A stretch of DNA of 64,000 nucleotides from Providencia rettgeri (GCF_023205015.1 NZ_CP096259.1:65769-129768), one strand, 5' to 3'. Shown: positions 27,735 through 37,118, counted from the stretch's first letter. Numbers and translations: made by a program. Notes: a model not told the origin generated them from the letters alone.

Positions 27735-28523
27735 TCAACGCAAGATTCTCTCAATCGTTGCTTTGGCATATCGAACGAACGCGGCCGTCTCTTCGACGCG
27801 CATTGCTAGGTCGTCGTCCTCGCTACCCAGGTACGCCGCGCGTGCCTTGCAGATGAGGGGCCGATGCTCGGCAGGCAAACGCTCCGATACCCATGCGGCA
27901 GCAACGTCCTTAGGAGCAATGAGACCAGTTGAAGCGCTGTACCAAATGCGAGCAAGAGCAAGAACGACGTTCCGCTCGTCACCCTTCCAATCCGACTCTG
28001 CATTCCACTGGGCAATAGTGTCGAAAAGCGCCTTGGAGAAATGCTCCTTCGGCACCGGCTCGAAAAACGTGGCTGCGGATGGGCCTAGAAGCGCAAGGCT
28101 GTGTTGCCTCGCCTTGGTCAGCAAAATCGCAAGATCGTGATCCAGAACGGCAGGCTCGAACGTTCCGGAAAGGATGTCGTGGCGGAGCCACTCACCGAAC
28201 TGAAGCTCACGCCGCGCCGGATAGCGCCAAGGCACTACTTCGCTTCGAGCGACAACAGTTAGCTCCAGCGGTCGCCATGTTCCGCCATCGCCTGGCGGTG
28301 ATGAGACTTTCAGCAAATCGAGCATTAGCGCCTGCCGGAGCGAATCGTTAGGTGCGGCGCTGACGGTCACGAGCAAGTCTATGTCGCTGTCCGGCTTCAG
28401 CCCTCCATCGATCGCAGATCCGAACAGGTGGATTGTGTCCAGTGTCGCAGCCAGATGGCGCTCGATCACCGCGCGAGCGTGGGACAGCTGCTTGAAAACT
28501 TGTGCAGGGAAAAATTCACCCAT
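27735..28523 (-). CDS. aadA5: AadA5 aminoglycoside (3'')(9) adenylyltransferase
   Basis: A 262-residue nucleotidyltransferase that modifies streptomycin and spectinomycin. The catalytic motif HLFGSAIDGGLKPDSDIDLL lies around residues 33-52. The start MGEFFPAQ is typical of AadA5. It is the second cassette after dfrA17, a common pair, and is transcribed from PcS inside intI1. Confidence 0.96.
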   Translation of the reverse strand: MGEFFPAQVFKQLSHARAVIERHLAATLDTIHLFGSAIDGGLKPDSDIDLLVTVSAAPNDSLRQALMLDLLKVSSPPGDGGTWRPLELTVVARSEVVPWRYPARRELQFGEWLRHDILSGTFEPAVLDHDLAILLTKARQHSLALLGPSAATFFEPVPKEHFSKALFDTIAQWNAESDWKGDERNVVLALARIWYSASTGLIAPKDVAAAWVSERLPAEHRPLICKARAAYLGSEDDDLAMRVEETAAFVRYAKATIERILR

Positions 28524-28526
28524 GAT

Positions 28527-28659
28527 GCCTAACGTTAAGTTCAGCGGCAGCTTTTAAGTTGCGGCTTTGTGGAATACTTTTGCGCAGCAAAACCACAAAG
28601 ACGCGACTTAAAAGCTGTCCAAGGAGCGAAGCGACTGGTGCTGCAACGCATTGTTAGCC
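28527..28659 (-). other. attC of the dfrA17 cassette
   Basis: A long imperfect palindrome between GTTAGGC (28527-28533, read on the minus strand) and the box at 28653-28659 overlapping the dfrA17 stop. Internal arms include TTTTAAGT/ACTTAAAA and TTTGTGG/CCACAAA. Confidence 0.85.
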
Positions 28660-29127
28660 TTTTTTCCAAATCTGGTATGTATAATTTATATTAGACATAA
28701 AAAACTGTTCAAAAACCAAATTGAAATTCTCAGGCATTATAGGGAATTTGATATCACCTTCGACTTCAACGTGAACAGTAGACAAATGAATTATATCTGC
28801 TTTTTCAATAAGGCTATTATAGATTTGACCCCCGCCAGAGACATATACATGATCTGTAACTTTTGATAGCTCTTTCAAAGCATTTTCTATTGAAGGAAAA
28901 ACTAGGACGTTTTCATTTGAGCTTGAAATTCCGTTCTTTGACACTACTGCATATTTGCGATTTGGAAGAACACCCATAGAGTCAAATGTTTTTCTTCCGA
29001 CAAGGAGCCATTGATTATATGTGAGCGCTTTAAAGAGTAGTTGCTCACCTTTTACTGACCACGGGATATCAGGACCACTACCGATTACGCCATTTTCTGA
29101 CACTGCAGAAATCAATGATATTTTCAA
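28654..29127 (-). CDS. dfrA17: DfrA17 trimethoprim-resistant dihydrofolate reductase
   Basis: A 157-residue family 1 DHFR with VIGSGPDIPWSVKGEQLL and the NADPH segment VGRKTFDSMG. The start is a TTG at 29125-29127, chosen because AAGGGAG lies about 6 bp upstream and it gives the standard length. A longer frame reaching 29355 reads through attI1 and is not real. First cassette of the array. Confidence 0.96.
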   Translation of the reverse strand: MKISLISAVSENGVIGSGPDIPWSVKGEQLLFKALTYNQWLLVGRKTFDSMGVLPNRKYAVVSKNGISSSNENVLVFPSIENALKELSKVTDHVYVSGGGQIYNSLIEKADIIHLSTVHVEVEGDIKFPIMPENFNLVFEQFFMSNINYTYQIWKKG

Positions 29128-29144
29128 TTTAACTCCCTTAATGG

Positions 29145-29210
29145 CTAACTTTGTTTTAGGGCGACTGCCCTGCTGCGTAACATCGTTGCTGCTCCATAAC
29201 ATCAAACATC
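29145..29210 (-). other. attI1 recombination site
   Basis: The first cassette joins at GTTAG (29145-29149 on the minus strand). The adjoining 60 bp or so up to the region before intI1 match the known attI1 layout with its direct repeats. Confidence 0.85.
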
Positions 29211-29251
29211 GACCCACGGCGTAACGCGCTTGCTGCTTGGATGCCCGAGGC

Positions 29252-29278
29252 ATAGACTGTACAAAAAAACAGTCATAA
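29252..29278 (-). promoter_or_regulatory. P2 region, inactive spacing
   Basis: TTGTTA and TACAGT are 14 bp apart on the minus strand, without the GGG insertion that creates an active second cassette promoter, so P2 should be silent. Confidence 0.75.
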
Positions 29279-29284
29279 CAAGCC

Positions 29285-30298
29285 ATGAAAACCGCCACTG
29301 CGCCGTTACCACCGCTGCGTTCGGTCAAGGTTCTGGACCAGTTGCGTGAGCGCATACGCTACTTGCATTACAGTTTACGAACCGAACAGGCTTATGTCAA
29401 CTGGGTTCGTGCCTTCATCCGTTTCCACGGTGTGCGTCACCCGGCAACCTTGGGCAGCAGCGAAGTCGAGGCATTTCTGTCCTGGCTGGCGAACGAGCGC
29501 AAGGTTTCGGTCTCCACGCATCGTCAGGCATTGGCGGCCTTGCTGTTCTTCTACGGCAAGGTGCTGTGCACGGATCTGCCCTGGCTTCAGGAGATCGGAA
29601 GACCTCGGCCGTCGCGGCGCTTGCCGGTGGTGCTGACCCCGGATGAAGTGGTTCGCATCCTCGGTTTTCTGGAAGGCGAGCATCGTTTGTTCGCCCAGCT
29701 TCTGTATGGAACGGGCATGCGGATCAGTGAGGGTTTGCAACTGCGGGTCAAGGATCTGGATTTCGATCACGGCACGATCATCGTGCGGGAGGGCAAGGGC
29801 TCCAAGGATCGGGCCTTGATGTTACCCGAGAGCTTGGCACCCAGCCTGCGCGAGCAGCTGTCGCGTGCACGGGCATGGTGGCTGAAGGACCAGGCCGAGG
29901 GCCGCAGCGGCGTTGCGCTTCCCGACGCCCTTGAGCGGAAGTATCCGCGCGCCGGGCATTCCTGGCCGTGGTTCTGGGTTTTTGCGCAGCACACGCATTC
30001 GACCGATCCACGGAGCGGTGTCGTGCGTCGCCATCACATGTATGACCAGACCTTTCAGCGCGCCTTCAAACGTGCCGTAGAACAAGCAGGCATCACGAAG
30101 CCCGCCACACCGCACACCCTCCGCCACTCGTTCGCGACGGCCTTGCTCCGCAGCGGTTACGACATTCGAACCGTGCAGGATCTGCTCGGCCATTCCGACG
30201 TCTCTACGACGATGATTTACACGCATGTGCTGAAAGTTGGCGGTGCCGGAGTGCGCTCACCGCTTGATGCGCTGCCGCCCCTCACTAGTGAGAGGTAG
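29285..30298 (+). CDS. intI1: IntI1 class 1 integron integrase
   Basis: A full 337-residue tyrosine recombinase that inserts and excises cassettes at attI1 and attC. Catalytic residues lie in GTGMRISEGL (Arg), HTLRHSFATA (His, Arg), LLGHSDVSTT (His) and MIYTH (Tyr). Residues Arg32 and Asn39 agree with the PcS promoter form embedded in the gene. IS26 follows 7 bp after the stop, so the usual integron left end (IRi) is lost. Confidence 0.98.
   Translation: MKTATAPLPPLRSVKVLDQLRERIRYLHYSLRTEQAYVNWVRAFIRFHGVRHPATLGSSEVEAFLSWLANERKVSVSTHRQALAALLFFYGKVLCTDLPWLQEIGRPRPSRRLPVVLTPDEVVRILGFLEGEHRLFAQLLYGTGMRISEGLQLRVKDLDFDHGTIIVREGKGSKDRALMLPESLAPSLREQLSRARAWWLKDQAEGRSGVALPDALERKYPRAGHSWPWFWVFAQHTHSTDPRSGVVRRHHMYDQTFQRAFKRAVEQAGITKPATPHTLRHSFATALLRSGYDIRTVQDLLGHSDVSTTMIYTHVLKVGGAGVRSPLDALPPLTSER
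29372..29400 (-). promoter_or_regulatory. PcS strong cassette promoter
   Basis: -35 TTGACA (29395-29400) and -10 TAAACT (29372-29377) on the minus strand with a 17-bp spacer, inside intI1. This is the strong Pc variant. It drives dfrA17 and aadA5. Confidence 0.95.
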
Positions 30299-30305
30299 GG
30301 CAGCG

Positions 30306-31125
30306 GGCACTGTTGCAAAGTTAGCGATGAGGCAGCCTTTTGTCTTATTCAAAGGCCTTACATTTCAAAAACTCTGCTTACCAGGCGCATTTCGCCCAGG
30401 GGATCACCATAATAAAATGCTGAGGCCTGGCCTTTGCGTAGTGCACGCATCACCTCAATACCTTTGATGGTGGCGTAAGCCGTCTTCATGGATTTAAATC
30501 CCAGCGTGGCGCCGATTATCCGTTTCAGTTTGCCATGATCGCATTCAATCACGTTGTTCCGGTACTTAATCTGTCGGTGTTCAACGTCAGACGGGCACCG
30601 GCCTTCGCGTTTGAGCAGAGCAAGCGCGCGACCATAGGCGGGCGCTTTATCCGTGTTGATGAATCGCGGGATCTGCCACTTCTTCACGTTGTTGAGGATT
30701 TTACCCAGAAACCGGTATGCAGCTTTGCTGTTACGACGGGAGGAGAGATAAAAATCGACAGTGCGGCCCCGGCTGTCGACGGCCCGGTACAGATACGCCC
30801 AGCGGCCATTGACCTTCACGTAGGTTTCATCCATGTGCCACGGGCAAAGATCGGAAGGGTTACGCCAGTACCAGCGCAGCCGTTTTTCCATTTCAGGCGC
30901 ATAACGCTGAACCCAGCGGTAAATCGTGGAGTGATCGACATTCACTCCGCGTTCAGCCAGCATCTCCTGCAGCTCACGGTAACTGATGCCGTATTTGCAG
31001 TACCAGCGTACGGCCCACAGAATGATGTCACGCTGAAAATGCCGGCCTTTGAATGGGTTCATGTGCAGCTCCATCAGCAAAAGGGGATGATAAGTTTATC
31101 ACCACCGACTATTTGCAACAGTGCC
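30306..31125 (-). mobile_element. IS26, right copy
   Basis: 820 bp, the same orientation and apparently the same sequence as the left copy. Followed by the 8-bp duplication CATCGGCG at 31126-31133. Confidence 0.98.
30358..31062 (-). CDS. tnpA: IS26 transposase, right copy
   Basis: 234 residues, identical to the left product. Together the two copies can release the 25.3-kb unit between them (one IS26 plus the cargo) as a circular translocatable unit or insert it beside another IS26. Confidence 0.98.
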   Translation of the reverse strand: MNPFKGRHFQRDIILWAVRWYCKYGISYRELQEMLAERGVNVDHSTIYRWVQRYAPEMEKRLRWYWRNPSDLCPWHMDETYVKVNGRWAYLYRAVDSRGRTVDFYLSSRRNSKAAYRFLGKILNNVKKWQIPRFINTDKAPAYGRALALLKREGRCPSDVEHRQIKYRNNVIECDHGKLKRIIGATLGFKSMKTAYATIKGIEVMRALRKGQASAFYYGDPLGEMRLVSRVFEM

Positions 31126-31133
31126 CATCGGCG
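31126..31133. repeat. 8-bp target duplication CATCGGCG, right copy
   Basis: Exact match to 5010-5017. It is also the point at which the 5' part of tniA is interrupted. Confidence 0.93.
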
Positions 31134-32377
31134 TAGTAGTGGATGTGGTCGATGACAAAGCCGGTGCGGGTCAGCGTGCGCCGGAGGATCGGCAGAAAAT
31201 CGACCAGGAACGAAGTAGCGCGTGTGACGACGGCCGGTACGCCGACACGCGCCACGGCCTCGGCCCAGCGCGCGGCCGGCGGTTGGAGCAGGCCGTTGTG
31301 CACCGAACCGTGGTAGGTGCCGACCGCCAATGTGAGCCAGCGCTCTAGCTCGCGCAGCGTCAGGGCGGCCTTGTTTTCGGAATCGTAGTCGCCGCGCTGG
31401 TCAGGGTTGGAGAAGGTCGTTCCCGGCAGTTCGTCGTGAATCATCTGCATCGCCGTGCCGATGATCCGTTCCACGATGCCGCCATAGTGCGGCTGTCCCA
31501 GCGGGCGATAGTCCAGCCGGATGCCATGCTGCTCGCAACCCCGGCGCAGGGCCTCGCTCTTGAACTCGGCCGCGTTGTCTAGGTAGAGCAGCAAGGGCTT
31601 GCCGCTCATCTGCCAATCCATTTCCACGTTCAGTCCTTCCAGCCAAGGGCGCTTGTCGCAGGCGACATGCACGAGGCACAGGCCAACCGAAACGGCAGAC
31701 GGCGCTTCCAGCGTGACGACCATGCCGAGCACGCAGCGGGTGAACACGTCGATGGCGAGGGTCAGGTACGGGCGGCCAATAGGTTGCCGGTCGCGGTCAT
31801 CGACCACGATCAGGTCGATGACCGTATGGTCTATCTGCACCTGCTCCAGCGGCGCGGTCACGGCAGGAGGCTCGCCGCCCACACCTTGTAGGTCACGAGC
31901 GGCATCCTGGCCTTCCCGCCGGCGGATGACCTTGCGCGGGTCAAGGCTAGCGATCCGTAAGGCCACGGTATTGCGCGCCGGCACTCGCAGTTTTTGAGCC
32001 TTGCACACCTGAGTGACTTCGCGGTGAAAGGCCGCTAGGCTGCGCTTCTGCTTGGTCAGGAACCGCTTTTGCAGTAGCTCGTGGATGACGCGCTCGACCG
32101 GTTCCGGCAAGCGCCCCTTACCTTTACCTCCACCGGACTGGCCGGGCACCAGATCCGTCACGAGGCCGCTGCCTTGCCGGGCACGCCGGATCAGAACGTA
32201 TACCTGGCGCCGAGACAAGCCCAGCGCCTGAGCCGCCATATCGGCCGCTTCGTGCCCGACCGTCTCCGACTGCGCCAACGGACTGATGATCTCCGCACGA
32301 CGGCGCGCACGCTCCCAAGCCTCATCAGGCAGAGTGGCCACGCCTTGTTCTGGAATCCGTGGGGTGTCCGTCGCCAT
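31126..32377 (-). pseudogene. tniA: TniA transposase, 5' part
   Basis: 417 or so N-terminal residues of the Tn402/Tn5053 DDE transposase, from MATDTPRIPEQG to HIHYYADG. It has a helix-turn-helix (LGLSRRQVYVLIRRAR) and catalytic segments QIDHTVIDL, LYLDNAAEF and IVERIIG. The remaining 3' part lies at 4582-5017. Without excision of the island the protein lacks its C-terminal 142 residues and is presumably inactive. Confidence 0.94.
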
Positions 32378-32493
32378 GCTCACCTCGCTTTGGTGCACAC
32401 GAGTATTGAGCATAGTCGAGATTGGTGCAGATCACTTCTGATATTGAACTGTCAGGAGCTGGCTGCACAACAGCCATTACGCCCAATCAACTG

Positions 32494-32518
32494 GTGCAGT
32501 CGTCTTCTGAAAATGACA
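32494..32518 (-). repeat. IRt, 25-bp terminal inverted repeat of Tn402-type transposon
   Basis: On the minus strand the sequence begins TGTCATTTTCAGAAGACG, the known IRt. It marks the outer end of the tni module, which sits inside urf2 of a Tn21-type mercury transposon, as in Tn21/In2. The matching IRi end is absent. Confidence 0.95.
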
Positions 32519-33159
32519 TCCATGCCCAGCCCGTGCGCGAGCTGGATCACCGCCCGCACGATAGTTTGGTCACGGGCATCATCCGGGAGCCTGGCGACAA
32601 AGGATTGGTCGATTTTCAATGTGGTGATGGGGCAGCATTTCAGATGTTGCAGGCAGGAATAGCCGGTGCCGAAGTCGTCGGCGGCGAAGCGCACGCCGAT
32701 GGCGCGCAAGGCGTCGAAACTGGCGAACAGGGCTGGATTGCCGAATGCGACCGATTCGGTCAGTTCGATCTCCAGAAGCTCGGCGGGCAGGGCCATATCG
32801 GCCAGCACCCGCTTTACCTCGTCGTCGAACGTTGGCCCAACCTGGCTGGCGGACACATTGATGGCAAGACGGAACGGTTGCCATGCCGGTCCTTGCCACT
32901 TGTGCATCTGGCGACAGGCCTCGCCCAGCACCCACGCGCCTATTTCCGGCATCAGGCCGAACGACTCGGCCAGCGGCAGGAACTGGCCGGGCGGCAACAG
33001 GCCAAGCCTCGGATGCCGCCAGCGCATCAACGCTTCCGCGCCAGCGATCCGGTGATCGCGCAGATCGACCAGCGGCTGGTAATGCAGGTCAAGCTGTCCG
33101 CGCGCCGCCGCCTGCGCCAACTCGGCCGCCGTCCATCCGGCGGGCTGCGAACTCGTCAT
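32519..33159 (-). pseudogene. urf2: Urf2 (EAL-domain protein), truncated by the tni module
   Basis: About 213 residues of the EAL-family protein found at the end of Tn21/Tn501 mer operons: LDLHYQPLVDL, EALMRWRHP, ELTESVAFG, ADDFGTGYSCL. The 3' end is lost at IRt. The start ATG at 33157-33159 overlaps the merE stop (ATGA). Function in mercury transposons is unknown. Confidence 0.88.
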
Positions 33160-33392
33160 GATCCGCCCCGGAAGGCGCGCAGCAGCCGCGTTACGGCCAG
33201 AACGAACAAGCCGGTCAGCGCGAGCGCGGCAACACCCCAATGCTCGCCAAGGAAGGCACCGGCGGTCGTCCCGGCCAGCACGGCGGCGAGAATCGGCAGA
33301 TGGCAGGGGCAGGTCAACACGGCCAGCGCACCCCACAGGTAGCCGGAAACGGGTTGGCGCGTCTCGGGCGGCAGTTTGTCAGGGGCGTTCAC
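33156..33392 (-). CDS. merE: MerE mercury transport protein (Tn21 type)
   Basis: A 78-residue inner-membrane protein with two predicted helices and the mercury-binding pair CPCH in the first. A GTG start at 33390-33392 is taken because it gives the standard length and overlaps the merD stop by 4 bp. Thought to help move Hg(II) or methylmercury across the membrane. Confidence 0.92.
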   Translation of the reverse strand: MNAPDKLPPETRQPVSGYLWGALAVLTCPCHLPILAAVLAGTTAGAFLGEHWGVAALALTGLFVLAVTRLLRAFRGGS

Positions 33393-33751
33393 GGCAATGC
33401 CTCCTCGTGCGCCCGCTCGGCTGGCATGGAGGCCAGTTGCGCGTCCAGATGGGCCAACGCCGCGCGCCGCCGCTCGACCAACTGGCGCAGCACGGCAAGC
33501 TGCGCTGCGGCTTGTGCGCCGTCCGCTGCGTCGAGCGCACGGCACAGCCGCGCCAGGGCATCCAGGCCGATACCCGCCTCGAAGGCCGCGCGCACGAAGC
33601 ACAGCCGTTGCAAGGCCGCATCGTCGAACACGCCGTAGCCGCCCGTGGTGCAGGCCACCGGCCGTAACAAGCCGCGCACCAGGTAGTCGCGCACGATATG
33701 TACGCTCACCCCAGCGTTATGGGCCAGTTGCGATACCGTGTAGGCGCTCAT
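33389..33751 (-). CDS. merD: MerD secondary regulator (Tn21 type)
   Basis: 120 residues, MerR-like: N-terminal helix-turn-helix ([20 protein letters not shown]) and a coiled region. It competes with activated MerR at the mer operator and down-regulates the operon after mercury is reduced. Start MSAYTVSQ; upstream in-frame codons overlap merA and are ignored. Confidence 0.94.
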   Translation of the reverse strand: MSAYTVSQLAHNAGVSVHIVRDYLVRGLLRPVACTTGGYGVFDDAALQRLCFVRAAFEAGIGLDALARLCRALDAADGAQAAAQLAVLRQLVERRRAALAHLDAQLASMPAERAHEEALP

Positions 33752-33768
33752 CGCACACCTCCTTGTCC

Positions 33769-35463
33769 TCACCCGGCGCAGCAGGAAAGCTGCTTCACAT
33801 CCTTGTTGAAGGTCTGCGCCGCGAGCTTCAACCCTTCGACCATCGTCAGGTAGGGGAACAACTGGTCGGCCAGTTCCTGCACCGTCATCCGGTTGCGAAT
33901 CGCCAGTGCGGCCGTCTGGATCAGTTCGCCCGCTTCCGGGGCCACTGCCTGCACGCCGATCAGTCGTCCGCTGCCTTCTTCAACCACCAGTTTGATGAAG
34001 CCGCGCGTGTCGAAGTTGGCGAGCGCGCGCGGCACGTTGTCCAGCGTTAGCGTGCGACTATCAGTTTTGATGCCGTCATGGTGCGCTTCCGCCTCGCTGT
34101 AGCCTACGGTCGCCACTTGCGGGTCGGTGAACACCACGGCCGGCATCGCGGTCAGGTTCAGGGCCGCGTCACCGCCGGTCATGTTGATCGCGGCGCGAGT
34201 GCCGGCCGCTGCCGCCACATAGACGAACTGCGGCTGGTCGGTGCAGTCGCCTGCGGCGTAGATGTGTTCCACGCTTGTACGCATGCCGGGGTCGATGACG
34301 ATAGCGCCTTGCGGGGTGAGCGTGACGCCCGTCGCATCCAGTGCCAGCTTGCGTGTGTTGGGCGCGCGGCCGGTGGCGACCAGCAGCTTGTCGGCGCGCA
34401 GTTCGCCGTGCGCCGTGGTGAGCACGAATTCGCCGTCCCCTTCACCATTGATATACGCGACCTGGCTGGCCTGGGTGTGTTCCCTCACCTCGATGCCCTC
34501 CATGCGGAATGCGGCCGTGACGGCTTCGCCTATAGCTGGGTCTTCGCGGAAGAACAGCGTGCTGCGAGCCAGGATCGTCACCTTCGCTCCGAGTCGGGCG
34601 AACGCCTGCGCCAGCTCCAGCGCCACCACTGATGAGCCAATCACGGCCAGGCGCTTAGGAATCGTCTCGCTGACCAGCGCTTCAGTGGAAGTCCAGTACG
34701 GAGTGTCTTTCAGGCCGGGAATCGGCGGCACGGCCGGGCTCGCGCCGGTGGCGATCAGGCAGCGGTCGAATGCCACCACGCGCTCGCCGCCGTCGTTGAG
34801 TTGCACGATCAGGTTGCGATTGTCCTTAAAGCGGGCGGAGCCGTGCAGCACAGTGATCGCCGGATTGCCCTCCAAGATGCCTTCGTACTTGGCGTGGCGC
34901 AGTTCATCGACGCGGGCCTGCTGCTGGGCCAGCAGCGCCGTGCGCTGGATGGTCGGCGTGGTAGCGGCGATGCCGCCATCGAACGGGCTTTCCCGGCGCA
35001 GATGGGCGATATGGGCGGCGCGGATCATGATCTTGGACGGCACACAACCGACATTGACGCAGGTGCCGCCGATGGTGCCGCGCTCGATCAGCGTGACACG
35101 TGCGCCTTGCTCGACGGCCTTCAGCGCCGCTGCCATCGCGGCCCCGCCGCTGCCGATGACGGCGATATGCAATGCGCCGCTGCTACCCGTCTTGTCGTTT
35201 CTGCCCAGCAGATCGCGCATCTTGTCGAGCAATCCGCCCGGCGTCGAAACTGAGGGGGCATCGGCCAGCGTGGCCCGATAACCGAGTCCAGCTACAGCGG
35301 CCGTCAGCGCGTCGGGTGACGTGCCGACCTCAATGGCGAGCTTGGCGCTGCCCTTGGCGTAGGAGACATCCGCTGATTGCACGCCGGGCACTTTCTCCAG
35401 GGCGTCCTTGACATGCACTGCGCACGAGTCGCAAGTCATGCCGGTGATTTTGAGAGTGCTCAT
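33769..35463 (-). CDS. merA: MerA mercuric reductase (Tn21 type)
   Basis: A 564-residue cytoplasmic FAD/NADPH enzyme reducing Hg(II) to volatile Hg(0). An N-terminal heavy-metal domain has GMTCDSC (residues 8-14), the redox pair lies in [13 protein letters not shown], and the C-terminal mercury-binding Cys-Cys is in QLSCCAG. Length and neighbours are those of Tn21. It differs clearly from the second MerA at 44054-45739 (561 residues). Confidence 0.98.
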   Translation of the reverse strand: MSTLKITGMTCDSCAVHVKDALEKVPGVQSADVSYAKGSAKLAIEVGTSPDALTAAVAGLGYRATLADAPSVSTPGGLLDKMRDLLGRNDKTGSSGALHIAVIGSGGAAMAAALKAVEQGARVTLIERGTIGGTCVNVGCVPSKIMIRAAHIAHLRRESPFDGGIAATTPTIQRTALLAQQQARVDELRHAKYEGILEGNPAITVLHGSARFKDNRNLIVQLNDGGERVVAFDRCLIATGASPAVPPIPGLKDTPYWTSTEALVSETIPKRLAVIGSSVVALELAQAFARLGAKVTILARSTLFFREDPAIGEAVTAAFRMEGIEVREHTQASQVAYINGEGDGEFVLTTAHGELRADKLLVATGRAPNTRKLALDATGVTLTPQGAIVIDPGMRTSVEHIYAAGDCTDQPQFVYVAAAAGTRAAINMTGGDAALNLTAMPAVVFTDPQVATVGYSEAEAHHDGIKTDSRTLTLDNVPRALANFDTRGFIKLVVEEGSGRLIGVQAVAPEAGELIQTAALAIRNRMTVQELADQLFPYLTMVEGLKLAAQTFNKDVKQLSCCAG

Positions 35464-35514
35464 ACCATCGTTCCTTATTCGTGTGGGCCGCCGTGTCGCA
35501 CGGTCAGCCGTCTT

Positions 35515-35937
35515 TCACAAGCGCTTGGCGGGGAGTTCGCAGCCGTCCGGTCCGCAACGGCGATGCGCCGGCGACACGAAGTCCCAGATCGACACCCCAA
35601 TCATCAAGGCCAGGCCGACGTACATCAGGTTCGCCGTCCACCAGTTGCCGAGCAGCCAGACCGTGGCCGCAAACACGATGGCCGGGCCGATCATGCCGAG
35701 CAGACTGCGCAGCCATTGCCGATGACTGAACCAACCCAGCGCGTTCGCCAGGAAGGCCAGCGCGGCAAACAGCGGCAGCAGGCGGCTGATGAACAGTCCC
35801 TCGTACTGGCTCAAGAAGCCCAGCCCGATGGCCGCGCCGAAGCTGGCGAGGGCTGGAAAGCAGGCGGCGCAGCCCATCGCGGAAACGACGCTGCCGAGCG
35901 CGCCGGTTTTATCGGCAATGCGTGTCATCAGTCCCAT
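35515..35937 (-). CDS. merC: MerC inner-membrane mercury transporter (Tn21 type)
   Basis: 140 residues with four predicted membrane helices. Hg(II)-binding Cys pairs are GCAACFPA and, near the C-terminus, CGPDGC. Start MGLMTRIADKTG at 35937; a 13-residue upstream extension overlaps merP and is rejected. An accessory uptake route to MerT. Confidence 0.95.
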   Translation of the reverse strand: MGLMTRIADKTGALGSVVSAMGCAACFPALASFGAAIGLGFLSQYEGLFISRLLPLFAALAFLANALGWFSHRQWLRSLLGMIGPAIVFAATVWLLGNWWTANLMYVGLALMIGVSIWDFVSPAHRRCGPDGCELPAKRL

Positions 35938-35972
35938 GAAGCGGCTCTCGCTGTTGTCGTTGGCTTGCTGGC

Positions 35973-36248
35973 TCACTGCTTGACGCTGGACGGATAGCCG
36001 GCGTCTGCGGTGGCCTTGGTCAGCTTCTGTACGCTGGCCTTGGTGTCGTCAAAAGTGACGACGGCCTCGCGCTTCTCGAAGCCCACATCGACCTTGCTCA
36101 CGCCTTCGACCTTGGAGAGCGCTTTCTTGACTGTGATCGGGCAGGCGGCGCAAGTCATGCCGGGAACCGCTAGCGTGACGGTCTGGGTAGCGGCCCACAC
36201 CGGGGCAACAGCGGCGGCGAGGGCAAGGGAGGCAAACAGTTTCTTCAT
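35973..36248 (-). CDS. merP: MerP periplasmic mercury-binding protein (Tn21 type)
   Basis: 91 residues. A signal peptide (MKKLFASLALAAAVAPVWA) is followed by one heavy-metal domain with GMTCAACP. It binds Hg(II) in the periplasm and passes it to MerT. Second gene of the operon, 13 bp after merT. Confidence 0.96.
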   Translation of the reverse strand: MKKLFASLALAAAVAPVWAATQTVTLAVPGMTCAACPITVKKALSKVEGVSKVDVGFEKREAVVTFDDTKASVQKLTKATADAGYPSSVKQ

Positions 36249-36261
36249 GATGAACTCCTGG

Positions 36262-36612
36262 TTAATAGAAAAATGGAACGACATAGGGAAATCCAAGCGC
36301 GACCAGGACCAGCACGGCCACGATCCAGAAAATCAGCTTGTAGGTGGCGCGCACCTGCGGAATCGCGCAGACCTCACCTGGCTTGCATGCCTGCACGGGC
36401 CGGTAAATCCGCTTCCAGGCGAAGAACAGCGCCACTAGCGCCGCGCCGATGAACAACGGTCGATAGGGTTCCAGCACCGTCAGGTTGCCGATCCAAGCAC
36501 CGGAGAAGCCCAGGGCGACCAGTACTAGCGGCCCCAGGCAGCAGGTCGATGCAAGAATGGCGGCCAGCCCGCCGGCGAAGAGCGCACCGCGCCCGTTTTG
36601 TGGTTCAGACAT
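36262..36612 (-). CDS. merT: MerT inner-membrane mercury transporter (Tn21 type)
   Basis: 116 residues, three membrane helices. Cys pairs in STCCLGP (helix 1) and the cytoplasmic loop CKPGEVC. Moves Hg(II) to MerA. First gene after the operator; start MSEPQNGRG. Confidence 0.96.
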
Positions 36613-36647
36613 ACGTTGGCCCTTTTGAATTTGGATTGGATAGCGTA

Positions 36648-36678
36648 ACCTTACTTCCGTACTCATGTACGGAGTCAA
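36648..36678 (-). promoter_or_regulatory. merTPCADE promoter and MerR operator (copy 1)
   Basis: -35 TTGACT (36673-36678) and -10 TAAGGT (36648-36653) on the minus strand are 19 bp apart, the long spacer typical of MerR control. The operator dyad TCCGTAC-TCAT-GTACGGA lies at 36656-36673. Confidence 0.95.
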
Positions 36679-36683
36679 GCGAT

Positions 36684-37118
36684 ATGGAAAATAATTTGGA
36701 AAACCTGACCATTGGCGTTTTTGCCAAGGCGGCCGGGGTCAACGTGGAGACAATCCGCTTCTATCAGCGCAAGGGCCTGTTGCGGGAACCGGACAAGCCT
36801 TACGGCAGCATCCGCCGCTATGGGGAGGCGGACGTGGTTCGGGTGAAATTCGTGAAATCGGCACAGCGGCTGGGGTTCAGTCTGGACGAGATTGCCGAGC
36901 TGTTGCGGCTCGACGATGGCACCCACTGCGAGGAGGCCAGCAGCCTGGCCGAACACAAGCTCAAGGACGTGCGCGAGAAGATGGCCGACTTGGCGCGCAT
37001 GGAAACCGTGCTGTCTGAACTCGTGTGCGCCTGCCATGCACGAAAGGGGAATGTTTCCTGCCCGTTGATCGCGTCACTACAGGGCGAAGCAGGCCTGGCA
37101 AGGTCAGCTATGCCTTAG
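36684..37118 (+). CDS. merR: MerR mercury-responsive regulator (Tn21 type)
   Basis: 144 residues: winged helix ([20 protein letters not shown]), dimerisation coiled coil, and Hg-binding Cys at CEEAS and [12 protein letters not shown]. Represses merT onward and its own gene; distorts the 19-bp spacer to activate with Hg(II). Divergent from merT. The last codons overlap the transposon end. Confidence 0.97.

Noticed and set aside
28654..29355. 233-codon version of dfrA17
   Set aside because: The extra N-terminal part is translated attI1 sequence, as commonly misannotated for aadA and dfrA cassettes. The TTG start at 29127 gives the standard enzyme.
32452..33336. 294-codon EAL protein
   Set aside because: The N-terminal 59 codons overlap merE out of frame and the C-terminal codons are IRt and tni sequence. 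Only 32519-33159 is urf2.
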